5,577 nt of DNA, from contig JAGOBX010000271.1 in assembly GCA_017999075.1 (NCBI GenBank), positions 1-5,577 of the forward strand. The letters are read 5' to 3'. Below the pieces are notes generated by a model. That model had not been told where the DNA came from. It made no database searches and saw only the letters and a program-made list of their open reading frames with translations. This document shows, in pieces, positions 5,536 through 5,577 of the stretch. Positions within the stretch are counted from its first letter, which is position 1, and every line of letters begins with the position of its first letter. Both the position numbers and the translations under genes were made by a program. This DNA comes from JAGOBX01 sp017999075 [NCBI: Candidatus Babelota bacterium]. GTDB lineage: Bacteria; JAGOBX01.

Positions 5536-5577
5536 TGAAAAATCAAATTAAGTTCGCTGTTTTGTCCTATGTCAACG
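5535..5577 (+). CDS. 5' end of an unidentified downstream gene (14 codons visible)
   Basis: The ATG shares its A with the TAA stop of the radical SAM gene (TAATG), a junction typical of translational coupling within an operon. The visible residues are MKNQIKFAVLSYVN: a short polar start and then a hydrophobic beta-strand (FAVLSYV), as at the start of many Rossmann-like or glycosyltransferase-like folds. Polysaccharide pyruvyl transferase-like proteins also often begin with a strand of this kind (KIGVLTYxN), but 14 residues are too few to choose. The upstream sequence is purine-rich (AAAGAAAAAG) and could help initiation weakly. The gene runs off the right edge. That a gene starts here is likely; its family is unknown. 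Confidence 0.6.
   Translation, partial: MKNQIKFAVLSYVN

Overview
This is an AT-rich window (about 30% G+C by eye) with two divergent gene pairs and almost no non-coding DNA. The low G+C, the many A/T homopolymers, the weak or missing Shine-Dalgarno sites, a large multi-PAS hybrid histidine kinase and a cobalamin-binding-type radical SAM protein suggest an environmental, probably anaerobic Gram-negative bacterium. Bacteroidota or a related phylum is my guess, but no marker gene fixes the taxonomy.

Layout. On the minus strand, reading right to left, a 1186-residue hybrid sensor kinase (3835 to 275) is followed 22 bp later by the 5' part of a class I SAM-dependent methyltransferase gene (252 to the left edge). 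On the plus strand, a 549-residue B12-binding-type radical SAM protein (3886-5535) overlaps by one base, in a TAATG junction, a gene of which only 14 codons are visible. The two units diverge from a 50-bp intergenic region (3836-3885) that must hold, or overlap, the control signals of both. There is no gene-free stretch above 300 bp, and no RNA gene, CRISPR array or insertion sequence was seen.

How the genes may work together. The kinase has two membrane segments, three PAS domains, a GAF domain, HisKA, HATPase_c, a receiver and a C-terminal HPt, which is a complete His-Asp-His relay; its final partner regulator is not in the window. The radical SAM enzyme and the methyltransferase are both SAM-using biosynthetic or modification enzymes. 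Together with the C-terminal Cys4 motif and hydrophobic tail of the radical SAM protein, this fits a small modification or surface/lipid biosynthesis locus beside a sensor, but no substrate can be read from the sequence.

The most unusual structure is a perfect 17-bp inverted repeat with a 3-nt loop (1106-1142) inside the kinase gene, exactly at the HATPase-receiver linker. A related direct repeat lies beside it, so alternative pairing in the mRNA is possible. Other points are the unclear kinase start (TTG or ATG), a possible near-leaderless promoter for the radical SAM gene, long homopolymer tracts, and an atypical HPt motif.
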